The notes: generated by a model from the sequence alone, not told the origin. A stretch of 64,000 bases of DNA from Ypsolopha sequella (GCA_934047225.1 OW203991.1:4898001-4962000), one strand, 5' to 3'. Shown: positions 10,489 to 20,813, counted from the first letter of the stretch. Translations and numbers: made by a program.

Positions 10489-10506
10489 ATATTTTTATTT
10501 GATAAG

Positions 10507-10560
10507 CTGATTCTGAAGGCTTTAATTTCAGTTTTAGTGCTGTCAAAACTATGTTTTTTC
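10507..10560. repeat. Partial copy of the MITE also found at 25318-25465
   Basis: The segment starting GATTCTGAAGGCTTTAATTT and running to GTGCTGTCAAAACT matches the arm of the palindromic MITE inside the P-like element. Only one arm is visible here. Confidence 0.6.
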
Positions 10561-10634
10561 GTTACAAAATATTTCATAAGTTTTAAGAACAGAATCTTTA
10601 TTATATTTGATTAGTCTATTTTAGTAACTTTCAC

Positions 10635-10927
10635 AGCATCATGTCATACGGTTTGCTGTCGTGGAGTAGAGCCGCGGATATAGACGCAGTCTTTGTTTTG
10701 CAAAATTGGGATTCGTTACGAGAAAAATTCAAAGAAATTCATATTTTAACTGTTCCTTGCGAATTTATTTACCAAGTTCTTAGATATGTCGGAAAAATAC
10801 TCTTTCCCGAGGATTGGCGAGCAACACTGTAAAGAAACCAGAAATAAACATAACCTGGTTTTTCCGAAAATCAGACTTGCCAAGTTTCTTTCGTAGGACA
10901 TGATATAAAATTTTACAATAAACTTCC
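10635..10927 (+). pseudogene. LINE-B ORF2 C-terminus, part 1 (5' side of a BEL insertion)
   Basis: Reads MSYGLLSWSRAADIDAVFVL and later HILTVPCEFIYQVL, the C-terminal region seen in insect Jockey/CR1-group ORF2 proteins. A stop follows at 10830-10832, and other frames carry IKFYNKLP up to the insertion point at 10927. It is 5'-truncated next to MITE sequence. The rest of the C-terminus resumes at 18857, beyond the BEL/Pao element. Confidence 0.7.
10923..10927. repeat. Target-site duplication CTTCC (left) of the BEL element
   Basis: CTTCC directly precedes the LTR start and recurs directly after the right LTR at 18852-18856. Five base pairs is usual for BEL/Pao. Confidence 0.9.
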
Positions 10928-11338
10928 TGTTCACGCCACAAGCGTGACGCATGCGCATGGGTAATCTCGCACCACAGCGCCTCGCGCCAAAGGTATCGTG
11001 CGCCGGCGCTTGTTTTCTCTTCCGCGGCGGACGTCTCCCGAAACACACGTGTGCACACTCGCGCCGCCGACACGCCGATAAATCTCGCGTACCTTGTGCT
11101 CATACCAGTGTCGTGTTCACATTACTCCAACCAATACATCCTGCTCATCCCTGCCCAAGACCAGCTCAATCAGCCCAACAAGGAGGGACGCCACGCGGCG
11201 CATTCGCCGGCCCATCCAGAACCATCCAGTTCCAGAACAAAGGTTAGTTCACTCACGTTTCTTCCACAATTCTCCCGTGTCAACTCATCCATTTTCCCTT
11301 TCTCATCAGCTCTGCATTTCTGTAACCTCGCGGTAACA
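10928..11338 (+). repeat. 5' LTR of the BEL/Pao element
   Basis: Starts TGTTCACGCC, ends CGGTAACA. The 411 bp appear identical to 18441-18851. The LTR is unusually GC-rich in its first half (CGCGCC-type motifs), in contrast to the AT-rich surroundings. Confidence 0.95.
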
Positions 11339-12791
11339 TTTTGATCCTTCGAGCCGTTAGTGAACCAGCCCCCCTCGATTTACTACAGTCCATTTTCACC
11401 CGGTTACATATTTTGGCCCCCTCCCCGGCCCTTATGCCGGCAAAAAATATTTTGTGGTCTCGAATACCTATTTCGGGTAGGTAATTACTGCGTCCGCGCC
11501 GCCTAGAACATTCCATTTATCTGTAAAGAACCGGCCCCCCTCACCCCCGGCACAGAATAAACTCACTTTCATCCCGTTTATTGTTATTATTCAGCTCAGA
11601 TAATATAATTATATCCTTTTGGATCACCCATTCTGTTTAAACAAATAACAAAATTTTATAGACCCGGTGCCGGGTATTAATTTGACACCTTATCTTGTGT
11701 TCTGGAATTGGTTATCCATTCAGCCCAATTGTTTATTACAGTCCACTATATTTCTTTATTAAACCCCCGCCGTCACTCCCAGGGATTAATTATCAGCCCT
11801 TATAAACCCCATACGTAAAATTAATTGAACTCAAAGTCAGCATTTTGCTCAACACTGTTAGGTACCATTTTTTACATGTAACTCCCGACCCAATCTTTTC
11901 AAATGTACTCGAAGTGATTCAACTCTGCTCGTAAATAGTTCACATTTTAAGTTTTATATCGTATTACAACGTTTTGAGTACATTTCACTTTGTTTCGTAT
12001 CGCGCGGAGAGGTGTAAATCTACCCACTGTCAAAGATAGTTTTCGTATCTTGCGAGATATTTTTTGGTGCGAGTATAAATTTACTTTTGTTTTATGCACA
12101 TACGTATACATACGTTATTACGTTACGTATTACCAAAGCTTGGTTTGCAACATTGGATTATTCACTCATTTAGAACCGATTTCGGCCAGGTACTCAAAGA
12201 AGTAGGTAGATATTTTGTTCTATAAATAGAATTTATCACGACTCTACTCTAAAACGGTTGCAGTTGTTTTTGTTGTAAATGTACTATCGTGTAAGCAAGA
12301 ACTAACGCGTATTGTCGGCACATGATTTCAAGGCAAATAACATAAAAGTGAACAAGTTCATCAGCCCTTTTCGATAATTTGTGTTACGGTAATCTCGTGT
12401 CGCAGTAATAGATTGCCGGACAGTTTTTTCGTGTTATTGCCTGCTCTTTAACCGGGTGCATATAGCACAAATATAGTAAACAATTTTTTTTTCTTCTCAT
12501 CTCTGATCTTATTGTTTATGGTACACATATAGGGTGTTCCACGTTGGTTTATCAGCTCATATACAGGTTATTTAAAAAAAAAAAATTTTTTCTTTTTTTT
12601 CTCTGTCGTGTTTATTTAAGAGTTCCGTGTTCCGTTTGAACATAGTCATTGTTACTTCATCCGCGCAAGTATCTCAGCTCTATTCATCTATCTCATCAAT
12701 TATTTTAGTTGTACGCTCGCTCTTATAGTTCAGCTCAAGCTCGTTGCGTATTTTATCTTAGTAAACAACCATCTAGTTTAACAAGATTAAG
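11339..12791 (+). other. BEL/Pao leader between LTR and gag, no gene seen
   Basis: About 1.45 kb of untranslated leader without a recognisable ORF. It contains pyrimidine- and A-rich runs near 12570-12600. I could not assign a primer binding site with confidence. Confidence 0.6.
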
Positions 12792-14332
12792 ATGCCTTCG
12801 AAATCACAAGCTGCGATTTTTCGTGAGGCCGTAAAGGCGATAGTTCTGTTAAAGGAGATTGGTGCGGCGGTCGAGGCTGGTGACAGAAAAACATATTCTG
12901 TGGCGGACTTCACCGCTCGTTACGCAAACATACAACACGTTAAAGCTAAGTTAGAGGACGTATATTATGAAATCCTTGACGATGAGGATTTGTCCGACGA
13001 AACTGAGGCAACCTACACGAAAAATTTTCAGTCGGCACTTAGCGACTATGATGCTATTCTAGTGGCATTCGAAAAATTGAAAGAAAAATCAGCTCAGGTA
13101 CACCCGTTGGTGTTCTACCAAAAATACCTATTCCGGAGTTTCACTCGAACGTGGAAGAATGGCCCTCGTTTATTGCCGTTTTTAGGAGCCTCATCAGTGA
13201 GATGGCCACAGTCTCGGATGCTGTCAAGCTGCATTATTTGTTAGGCGCCCTAAAGGGTGAGGCACATGAAATGGTGAAACACCTCTACCCTACCAACGAG
13301 AATTATCCCATAGCCATGGAAATTCTCACCAAGCGTTACGACAATCGTCGCGTACTCATTGACCGATTTGTGGACATCATCATGAACCTTCCGCACATCC
13401 ACATGCGCTCGGATATCCGCACATCGTTTTTAATTCCGCTTATCTCAGCGCAAAGCGCTCTCCGCAACCTCGATCTGCCCATGAAGGATTCTGACTATGT
13501 TTTCGTGTCCATGGTGGTGCGAAAACTACAAGGCGAGCTCCGCACTCTTTTCGAGCGGAAGTACGGATCTCGCGCAACTCTGCCCACGCTCAAGAACCTC
13601 ATTGAGTTCTTGGAAGAGCACGCACGCTGCAAGGAGAATGAGTCGTCGTCCCTTGCGTCACAAGATGCTCCTTCTTCAGCACGGCTCGGCCCGTCAGAAA
13701 GGCTCACTCAGCTCAATCAGCTGGTTCAGCCCACTCGAGGTACTCCACGTCAGCCCTACCAGGCTCATCAAGAGTTCCGCCCCATGGCTCCTCGGCAGGA
13801 CAATCGCTCCCCCCGTCCTATTCGTCAACCATTTTTGGCATTTGCGACAGCGCCAGTTTACTCGGCCCAAACATCCCCATCACCCACTCGCCAACAAAAT
13901 TATTCGGCTCAACCTTCTTCCCCTACTGGTGGTATGCCATGCCCATACTGCAAGAATAGGGGACATAAGCTCATCGCCTGCCCACGATTTAATAACCAAC
14001 CGGTTCAAGGTCGGTGGGATTTTGTGAACTCACGCAACTGGTGCCGACGCTGTTTGGGTCCTCACTATGAGAACGAGTGCAGGTCTACACGGGCATGCAA
14101 GGAGTGTGGGCGGACTGACCACCACACTTCATTGCATCGCCATGGGGTCATGTCTCCGACACGCTCATCTGCTCATTTGCTGCCTCCGTCTCTACGTGAG
14201 CAGCCCAGACAGCGCTCAGCGCATGAGCCTCAACATCATTCGGCACATGCTACACAGGCATACACGTCCCGTCCCAACCCGCCCACTCAATCGCGATCGC
14301 CAAGTAGGTCTCGGGTAGGTAGGCAACAATGA
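12792..14332 (+). pseudogene. BEL/Pao gag with frameshift and terminal in-frame stop
   Basis: The first frame (12792-about 13097) encodes the N-terminus MPSKSQAAIFREAVKAIVLL. A second frame (from about 13097, open to 14332) carries PKIPIPEFHSNVEEWPSF, the conserved Pao gag block, so one frame change lies near 13097. The C-terminal part has three zinc knuckles at about 13937-14140: CPYCKNRGHKLIAC, CRRCLGPHYENEC and CKECGRTDHH. The TGA at 14330-14332 interrupts a frame that stays open into the protease region, as expected if gag and pol were once a single polyprotein. Gag forms the virus-like particle and binds element RNA. Confidence 0.88.
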
Positions 14333-15300
14333 CTACCTACAATAACAGAGCACTATGAAGGCGAGGACGACCAGTACTCAGCACACTCATCACACACACA
14401 CTCATCACACACACACTCATCACATACACACTCAGCTCATTTTCATTCCATGACTTCAACTCCAACAGAGAATTCCTGTAACTCCGCACAACGTGTAGTG
14501 AACGTCACTAACACACCAATTTTGTTGCCAACCGTCTTACTTAAAATAGCAGACGTACATGGTCAATTTCACTCAGCACGAGCCCTGTTAGACTGTGGAA
14601 GTATGCTGACTCTTTGTTCTCAGCGCATGGCCACAATTTTAAATTTACCATTAAAACATACATCTCTAAAAATCGCAGGAGTTGGAAATCAGCACACACA
14701 AAACTCAAAGGCATCAATCACAATTGTATGCCGACCTACACACCGTGACACACCTACGATCACGGCCACAGCCCATATATTGAAGAACGTAACTGGGTAC
14801 CTACCGTTAGAAAAGGTTCCAGATCTCGCTCAGTTAACAGGTCACCCACCGATTCCTCTTGCTGATCGAGAATACCACACACCAGCTCCGGTTGATCTGA
14901 TACTAGGATCTGACGTTCTTGGTCAAGTGTTAGACGGAACCAAGGTTTCGCTCGGCCCTGGCAAGCCCATAGCCTTCGGCACGATATTCGATTTTACATT
15001 GATAGGACCTTTCGAAAGTTTACATACCTCACCCACGAATCAGGTCAATTCAGTTCACATTGTCGGCTCTCACACGGACTCAGAGCATTCCACTCATGAC
15101 ATTCACAAAAGTCTTGAGAGGTTTTGGGAATCCGAGGAACCCCAAACCTACAAGCATACCAGCCCATTAGAGGAACAGTGTGAGGACATTTTCCGCACCA
15201 CAACTACTCGTGAACCATCAGGTCAATATATGGTTACACTGCCCTTTCTGCACAACGCGCCGACATTAGGTTCCATTGCGCTATTGCGCTACGCAGGTTT
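14333..15300 (+). pseudogene. BEL/Pao aspartic protease region of pol
   Basis: Same frame as gag. A histidine/serine-rich linker (14375-14440, repeated CACACTCATCA) leads to ARALLDCGSM at about 14576-14605, where the Asp of DCG fills the place of the D-S/T-G active site; Cys at the second position is a variant. Further on, VDLILGSDVLG marks the second protease block. The frame ends at a TAG (15308-15310), while homology moves to another frame near 15295 (RFLNLEKKLL). Start at 14450 is only the first Met, not a true start. Confidence 0.82.
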
Positions 15301-16119
15301 CTCAATTTAGAGAAGAAGCTGCTAGCGAACCCGCCCTTCCGCTCGAAATACGTAGAGTTCATGTCAGATTACATAAAATTGGGACATATGTCGCCGTGTC
15401 ACCCCAATACCTTTGCTCATAAATCCCATTTCTATATCCCACATCATGGCATATTTAAGCCAGGATCAGAAAAGTTACGCTGCGTCTTTGACGGAAGTTG
15501 TAAAAGCTCAAACGGCGTCAATTTACATGATTGTCTTCATACAGGTCCAGCTCTTCAACAAGATATTGTTGACATTATCATGTCCTTCAGGATCCACTCA
15601 CAAGTTTTCAGCACTGACATCCGAATGATGTTCAGAAATATCCTCATTCACCCAGAGCAAAGACCTTTTCAACTCATTCTCTAGCGGTCTTCACCCGACC
15701 AGCCCCTGCTCACGTATGCCCTTAATACCGTCACATATGGATTAAGGTCCAGCCCATACCATGCCATCCGCACTTTACTCCAATTGGCTGATGACGAAGG
15801 TCATCGCTACCCCCACGCTGCTCAGGTCCTCCGCACATCCATATTTGTGGACGACATTCTCTCAGGTGCAGATTCTGTGGAATCTGCTCAGTCGCTCCAA
15901 AACGATCTGATCGAGTTACTCGTTCTAGGTGGCTTCCAGCTCAGTAAATGGACCTCCAACTCGCCCCAGCTCCTTGAACGGTTCCCAGATGACCAGTGCG
16001 ACATGCCCAAGGACTTTGACTTCAGTCCCGACTCTAATTCCATTAAGGTTCTGGGAATACAGTGGATTCCTCAAACTGATGAGCTCACTTATCGCATTTC
16101 TCTGCCCACTCATGCTTAA
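15295..16119 (+). pseudogene. BEL/Pao reverse transcriptase
   Basis: The reading frame resumes near 15295 and includes LRCVFDGSCKSSNG and VFSTDIRMMFRNI (first catalytic Asp). A TAG at 15682-15684 stands where a Trp or similar is expected. The frame continues to IFVDDILSG (catalytic FVDD, DD at 15850-15855) and then TAA at 16117-16119, just before VTKRSILS in the same frame. Two stops in the enzyme core make it non-functional. The frame matches the following RNase H/integrase part. Confidence 0.85.
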
Positions 16120-18477
16120 GTCACAAAGCGCTCCATTCTCAGTACAGTAGCGTCTCTCTATTACCCCAATGGCTGGATTACTCCAGTCATCTTCCGCGCA
16201 AAGATTCTTCTGCAGAAGCTTTGGCTTCTGAAAATAGGATGGGATGAGCCTATCTCTGAAGAAGTCCACACAGAGTGGCAACACATTTCAGAGGATCTTC
16301 CTCAGCTCTCAAACCTCCGTTTACCTCGACACATTTGTAAGTATAAGCCCACGTCTACTTACTCACTTCACGGGTTCGCGGACGCATCAGAGGCTGGCTT
16401 TGGTGCCGTTATCTACCTTCATGAGCGCAATACCACTGGACATGTCAATGTACACCTAATCATTGGCAAGTCCAAGGTCGCACCCATCAAGACTCGCCTC
16501 TCAATCCCGAAATTGGAGTTGTCAGCCGCGACTCTTTTATCTCAGCTCATGACTCGAGTGTCAGCCCAACTGTCAGCTCATATAGCCATTCAAACACACA
16601 CATGCTGGTCAGATAGCACAATAGTGTTGGCATGGCTCAATACCCCACCTCACCGATTACAGACTTTCGAGGCCAATCGAGTGGCTAAGATCACAGCTAC
16701 TTCAACTAGCAATACGTGGAGGCATGTGCCCACGAACCTCAACCCTGCTGACTGTGCAAGCAGAGGCATCTCTGCCCAGTCTCTCTCACTTCATGACCTT
16801 TGGTGGTCACCCAGTTGGCTCAAAGAACCTACCTGCACTTGGCCCAAGATGCCACTCGCTCTAGGCCATCATGCTCTCCCAGTCCTTAAGCCCAAAAAGG
16901 TACCAGCACACATAGCAGTCCCAGATATCGATCTGGACTTGCTCACTCGCTACAGCTCACTTGACAAGCTCGTCGGAGTGACGGCTTGTATTCAAAGGTT
17001 CATATTCAATTGTTGGCACAGCTCAGATGCACGGCGCTCTGGTCCGTTGACAGCTAATGAACGCAGGGACGCTCTGTTGCACTGGGTCCGCTCTGTTCAG
17101 CACAATGAGTTTGCTGAAGACATTAATCGTATCCAGACTGATAAAGTTTGTCCCGTTCGGCTCCAGCGCCTCTCGCCCTTCATAAAGGACGGCCTCTTGA
17201 GAGTCGGTGGTCGTCTCTCTCACGCGTCAATTAGGTATGACGCTCAACACCCACTCATTCTACCCAGCTCAAGTCCGCTCGTAGATCTCATCATACACCA
17301 TTATCACAAAATACACTGCCACCCTGGAGCTGACACATTACACGCCATATTACGCCAGCAGTACTGGATTCTGTCCGCTCGTCGTATTATTAGACATCAC
17401 GTGTTTAAATGTATTAGATGTTTCCGGTGCCGCGCTCAGCCTAAGGCTCCGCTCATGGCTGATCTTCCAGTAGACAGAGTTACTCCTCAGCCAGTTTTTA
17501 GTCACGTCACGACGGACTTTGCTGGCCACTTCTTCGTTAAATCCAGCACGTTGCGGAACGCGAAACTCATAAAGGCGTACTTTTGTATTTTCGTTTGCCT
17601 CGCAACAAAGGCGGTTCATTTGGAACCAGTCTCTGCACTCACAACGGAAGCGTTCTTTGCGGCATTGCAACGTTTTATCTCACGTCGCGGTACTCCAGTT
17701 CTCATTCGCTCAGACTGCGGCACAAACTATGTAGGTGCTAGAAATCAGCTCATTGAAGTTCAGAACTTCCTCAGGTCAAACAATGATGCAATCACTCACA
17801 AGCTCGCGAATCAGCACATAACTTGGTTACTGAACCCGCCTAAAGGGCCTTGGTTCGGCGCTCTGCACGAAATAAACGTAAAATCCACCAAGCAACTACT
17901 TTATCGCGTGATAGGTGAACAGCACCTCACTTTTGAGGAATTCTCTACCCTTTTGGCTCGAATTGAGGCTGTACTCAACTCAAGACCCCTCTGCCCAATT
18001 TCATCCGACCCTACGGACTTTGAACCTCTCACGGCCGGACATTTCATTATTGGTCGTCTGCTCACCGCTCTACCTGAGCAGTCTTTTGACGACAGACCCA
18101 TATCTGCTCTTAAACGCTTTCAACTCATTCAAGCGCTCTCTCAGCGCTTTTGGACTCTATGGTCCAGATCCTACCTCCATACCCTGCAAACCCGCTCCAA
18201 ATGGCTCTCCCCTTCTTCCCCTCCTCAAGTGGGTGAACTGGTCCTCATCAAAGAGGATGACCTGCCTCCGCTCCAATGGAAGTTGGGGAGAATTCTCCGC
18301 ACGATACCTGGCAAGGATGGAGTGATCCGAGTTGTGGATCTGGACACAGCCCATGGAAATCTGCGACGACCTGTGTTCAAGCTAGCCAGGCTGCCGTTGG
18401 ATTCAGCTCAAGAGGAGTCGCAGCCCCGGCCCCCCCAGGATGTTCACGCCACAAGCGTGACGCATGCGCATGGGTAA
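16120..18477 (+). CDS. BEL/Pao RNase H, integrase and DUF5641-like C-terminus (open frame)
   Basis: Open from just after the TAA at 16117 to a stop inside the 3' LTR (18475-18477). Order: connection segment with YYPNGWITPVIF; RNase H with HGFADASEAGFGA and KLELSAATLL; an integrase zinc region H..H..C..C around 17300-17430 (HHYHKIHCHPGA, CIRCFRC); an integrase core with VTTDFAGHF, IRSDCGTNY and ALHEINVKS supplying D, D and E; then SRSYLHTLQTRSKW and PPQVGELVLIKEDDLPP, the C-terminal DUF5641 block. The first ATG in the frame is at 16513 but it is inside RNase H. In an intact element this would be the last part of a gag-pol polyprotein. Here it is open but cut off from gag by stops. Confidence 0.9.
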   Translation, partial: VTKRSILSTVASLYYPNGWITPVIFRAKILLQKLWLLKIGWDEPISEEVHTEWQHISEDLPQLSNLRLPRHICKYKPTSTYSLHGFADASEAGFGAVIYLHERNTTGHVNVHLIIGKSKVAPIKTRLSIPKLELSAATLLSQLMTRVSAQLSAHIAIQTHTCWSDSTIVLAWLNTPPHRLQTFEANRVAKITATSTSNTWRHVPTNLNPADCASRGISAQSLSLHDLWWSPSWLKEPTCTWPKMPLALGHHALPVLKPKKVPAHIAVPDIDLDLLTRYSSLDKLVGVTACIQRFIFNCWHSSDARRSGPLTANERRDALLHWVRSVQHNEFAEDINRIQTDKVCPVRLQRLSPFIKDGLLRVGGRLSHASIRYDAQHPLILPSSSPLVDLIIHHYHKIHCHPGADTLHAILRQQYWILSARRIIRHHVFKCIRCFRCRAQPKAPLMADLPVDRVTPQPVFSHVTTDFAGHFFVKSSTLRNAKLIKAYFCIFVCLATKAVHLEPVSALTTEAFFAALQRFISRRGTPVLIRSDCGTNYVGARNQLIEVQNFLRSNNDAITHKLANQHITWLLNPPKGPWFGALHEINVKSTKQLLYRVIGEQHLTFEEFSTLLARIEAVLNSRPLCPISSDPTDFEPLTAGHFIIGRLLTALPEQSFDDRPISALKRFQLIQALSQRFWTLWSRSYLHTLQTRSKWLSPSSPPQVGELVLIKEDDLPPLQWKLGRILRTIPGKDGVIRVVDLDTAHGNLRRPVFKLARLPLDSAQEESQPRPPQDVHATSVTHAHG

Positions 18478-18851
18478 TCTCGCACCACAGCGCCTCGCGC
18501 CAAAGGTATCGTGCGCCGGCGCTTGTTTTCTCTTCCGCGGCGGACGTCTCCCGAAACACACGTGTGCACACTCGCGCCGCCGACACGCCGATAAATCTCG
18601 CGTACCTTGTGCTCATACCAGTGTCGTGTTCACATTACTCCAACCAATACATCCTGCTCATCCCTGCCCAAGACCAGCTCAATCAGCCCAACAAGGAGGG
18701 ACGCCACGCGGCGCATTCGCCGGCCCATCCAGAACCATCCAGTTCCAGAACAAAGGTTAGTTCACTCACGTTTCTTCCACAATTCTCCCGTGTCAACTCA
18801 TCCATTTTCCCTTTCTCATCAGCTCTGCATTTCTGTAACCTCGCGGTAACA
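18441..18851 (+). repeat. 3' LTR of the BEL/Pao element
   Basis: 411 bp with the same ends as the 5' LTR and no difference seen by eye. The C-rich tract GGCCCCCCCAGGA directly precedes it and occupies the polypurine-tract position, an unusual composition for that site. Confidence 0.95.
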
Positions 18852-19292
18852 CTTCCAAAGAAGGTCCTTACTTTGTCAGAGAATAAGTTTAAACTGTATG
18901 CTAAGAAGGGCCTACCGAAAAAGCCATATTATAAAATAAATGAATATTTAGTTAATGGTGAGGAATGGTGTTACAGTGATAATGATATTTGTCTTGATAG
19001 TAGTTTATAATTTAATTTATTAGTCATAAGCTTGTGATTCCTCTAAGGAGTTAACATTAATTAATTACAAACTGTAAAAGGAAATAGACAGTGGTACCGA
19101 TTCGGTGAAGCACATCTTAACTTATTTGACAGGACTAAACTTAATTTGAGCGTTCTGTCCTCGTCTTTTCGATAAAGAAAGAAAAAGACAGAACGCTAAA
19201 AATAAGGTTAATTCTGTCAAATCTTGTATTTTCTTATCCCTTATTTAAAATAGATATAAGTAATTTGCATAGTATAAGTTTCATGTTAAAAA
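18852..19292 (+). pseudogene. LINE-B ORF2 C-terminus, part 2, and 3' UTR
   Basis: The frame from 18857 reads KKVLTLSENKFKLYAKKG and ends ...ICLDSSL, stop TAA at 19008-19010. It continues the sense of IKFYNKLP before the BEL insertion: removing the BEL element and one CTTCC joins NKLP to KK in frame. The 3' UTR that follows holds a nested palindrome (19128-19232). No other gene is present up to the MITE at 19293. Confidence 0.75.
19128..19232. repeat. Short palindromic MITE-like inverted repeat
   Basis: Arms of about 45 bp: the left begins ATTTGACAGGACTAAACTTA and contains GAGCGTTCTGTC; the right contains GACAGAACGCT and ends TTCTGTCAAAT. A small pyrimidine/purine loop lies between. Looks like a short non-autonomous DNA element within the LINE-B 3' UTR. 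Confidence 0.6.
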
Positions 19293-20232
19293 AACCGGCC
19301 AAGTGCGAGTCAGACTCGCGTACCTAGGGTTCCGTATTGTGGATAATAAATTTAATTTTGTAATTTTTTTTCGTGAACTTCTCAACTGCTTTATTATGGT
19401 TCCGTACCTAAAAGGTACAAAAGGAACCTTTACGGTGAGACTCCACTGTCCGTCCGTCCGTCCGTCCGTCCGTCCATCCGTATGTTACAGTCTCATAACT
19501 TTAGCACCATTAAAGATAAAGACATGAAATTCGGCACAAAATAGCATTAATTTGCCCACATATCACAGTGGAAAAAAAAGTATAAAAATTTGAAATTGTT
19601 CAAAACATTTCCAAAACAAAAGTGAGAAAATTGAATATTTTTTGGTTAACCAGTTTTGGAGATAAGGGGGCCCTGGTTTTGAAAAATCTTTAAAAAACCC
19701 CAAAAATATGTATGTCCCCCCCTTATCTCTGAAACTGGTAAACCGAAAAATATGGAAAAAATATTAAATTGTAGATCATAACTGGCCAATTACAGTAAAA
19801 CTAAAGCGATTGAAAAATAATTTAGCACTAATGAGAAATATAAAACAAGAAGTAAAATAAATAAAAAAGATATTTTATAAAAATACAATATGGGTATCAA
19901 ATTGTAGATATTAAAAAGTTTTTTGGAAAAATATATACTTTTACTATACTTACTGCCAGTAAGTATTCGATTTCTCGAAACTAGTGCCAGTAAGTTACTG
20001 GCACTAGTTTCGGGAAATCTTAAAAAAACCACAAAAATATGTATGTTCCCCCCTTATCTCCAAAACTGGTAGACCAAAAAATATAAAAAAATTATGGTGA
20101 TATGTGTTTACGTAAAGATTATAGGAAAAATAAAGCGGTCGAGAAATTCACGAAAAAAAAATTACAAAATTAAATTTATCATCCACAACACGGAACCCTA
20201 GGTACGCGAGTCTGACTCGCACTTGGCCGGTT
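19293..20232. mobile_element. Lepidopteran-type MITE with long TIRs (CCGGCCAAGTGCGAGTC family)
   Basis: The left end starts AACCGGCCAAGTGCGAGTC and the right end is its reverse complement, with pairing for roughly 80 bp (through GGTTCCGTATTGTGGATAAT). Inside are GTCC repeats at 19449-19476, and a motif on disabled pairing, TAACTTTAGCACC, that recurs in the copy at 28926-29262. The GGAACCCT/TTCCGTA sequence family is abundant in lepidopteran genomes. No ORF and no clear TSD. It is intronic in gene A. Confidence 0.8.
19449..19476 (+). repeat. GTCC tetranucleotide microsatellite
   Basis: Seven near-perfect GTCC units inside the MITE. The same position holds this microsatellite in other members of the family. 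Confidence 0.8.
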
Positions 20233-20641
20233 ATTTTTATATTACTTTTGGTTATTTTCCATGGACTAGGAGTGGCTCTCGAGCCACTAATGGAGCCGCT
20301 TGTCTAGCAGTGTACAATAAGTTCATCGCACATTACAGTGGATCGGCACCGTACGACTTAAAAGTAAAGCATTGAAATATGAGCTTTAAATTGTATTACG
20401 TACGTGACATTTCTGCCCTAGTGGACAGCGGGTGGATGGTGGGCAGTGTCTCACGCGTCGTACACTTGCAACATGTAACGTACGCAACACGTACCCGAAA
20501 TCTAGATTTGTTCGGTTTTTTATGTAAAGAGAGACCTAAATTACCTACCTAGGTCCCAATTCTAGCTCAACAGTAATATATAATAAAAATGACAAGCAGA
20601 TTTAAGGAATAATTTTTGTTTTTTGGACTTTTTTCTTACAG
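20233..20641. other. No gene seen: end of gene A intron
   Basis: Unassigned intron sequence ending in a good pyrimidine tract and acceptor (TTTTTTCTTACAG, AG at 20640-20641). Confidence 0.6.
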
Positions 20642-20798
20642 AGGTGATTCCGGTAGTGCCCTAATTACTGCTGATGGAAATCAATTGGGCATCGTGTCAT
20701 TTTATAATCATAACAAAGACACAGTTATCTATACTAACGTGACGTATCATTATAATTGGATCACAACTTCATTTGAGCAACTTCATTGCCAAGGGTAG
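20642..20798 (+). CDS. Serine protease gene A, last exon
   Basis: Begins with the base that completes the split Arg codon left by the exon ending at 6080, then reads GDSGSALITADGNQLGI and ends YHYNWITTSFEQLHCQG, TAG at 20796-20798. GDSG gives the catalytic Ser195; GIVSF and TNVTYHYNWI are the usual C-terminal blocks. The residue before GDSG is Arg and position 191 is Ala, so Cys191 is missing, and no Cys stands at the 220 position either. The residue at 189, counting back without gaps, is Arg. So it has serine-protease catalytic Ser but an altered S1 pocket. Likely signal AATAAA sites lie within 35 bp after the stop. Confidence 0.88.
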
Positions 20799-20813
20799 CT
20801 TAAGGAGACGCTA

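Larger units (their letters stand above)
9244..10490 (-). mobile_element. Ty3/gypsy retrotransposon remnant: integrase end plus 3' LTR
   Basis: Minus strand, with the integrase end at 9702-10488 and a putative 3' LTR at 9244-9454. No 5' LTR, gag or RT is present; the element is cut off near 10490, where MITE sequence begins. The polypurine-like GGGAGGTGG directly precedes the LTR start on the minus strand. Confidence 0.72.
10928..18851 (+). mobile_element. Full-length BEL/Pao LTR retrotransposon with identical LTRs
   Basis: 7.9 kb, flanked by 411-bp LTRs that are identical by eye and by a 5-bp target duplication CTTCC (10923-10927 and 18852-18856). The order is LTR, leader of about 1.45 kb, gag with three zinc knuckles, aspartic protease, reverse transcriptase, RNase H, integrase and DUF5641-like C-terminus. 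There is no env-like ORF. LTR identity says the insertion is recent, yet gag and pol contain two frameshifts and at least three in-frame stops, so the copy is defective and probably moved in trans. It is inserted in the coding end of LINE-B. Confidence 0.95.

Noticed and set aside
10951..11344. Proteins encoded by the GC-rich LTRs
   Set aside because: Open frames in several registers result from high GC content; identical in both LTRs only because the LTRs are identical.
12792..15300. Programmed -1 frameshifting in BEL gag-pol
   Set aside because: Both frame changes have the same sign, but no slippery heptamer is seen, one lies within gag, and plain in-frame stops are also present.
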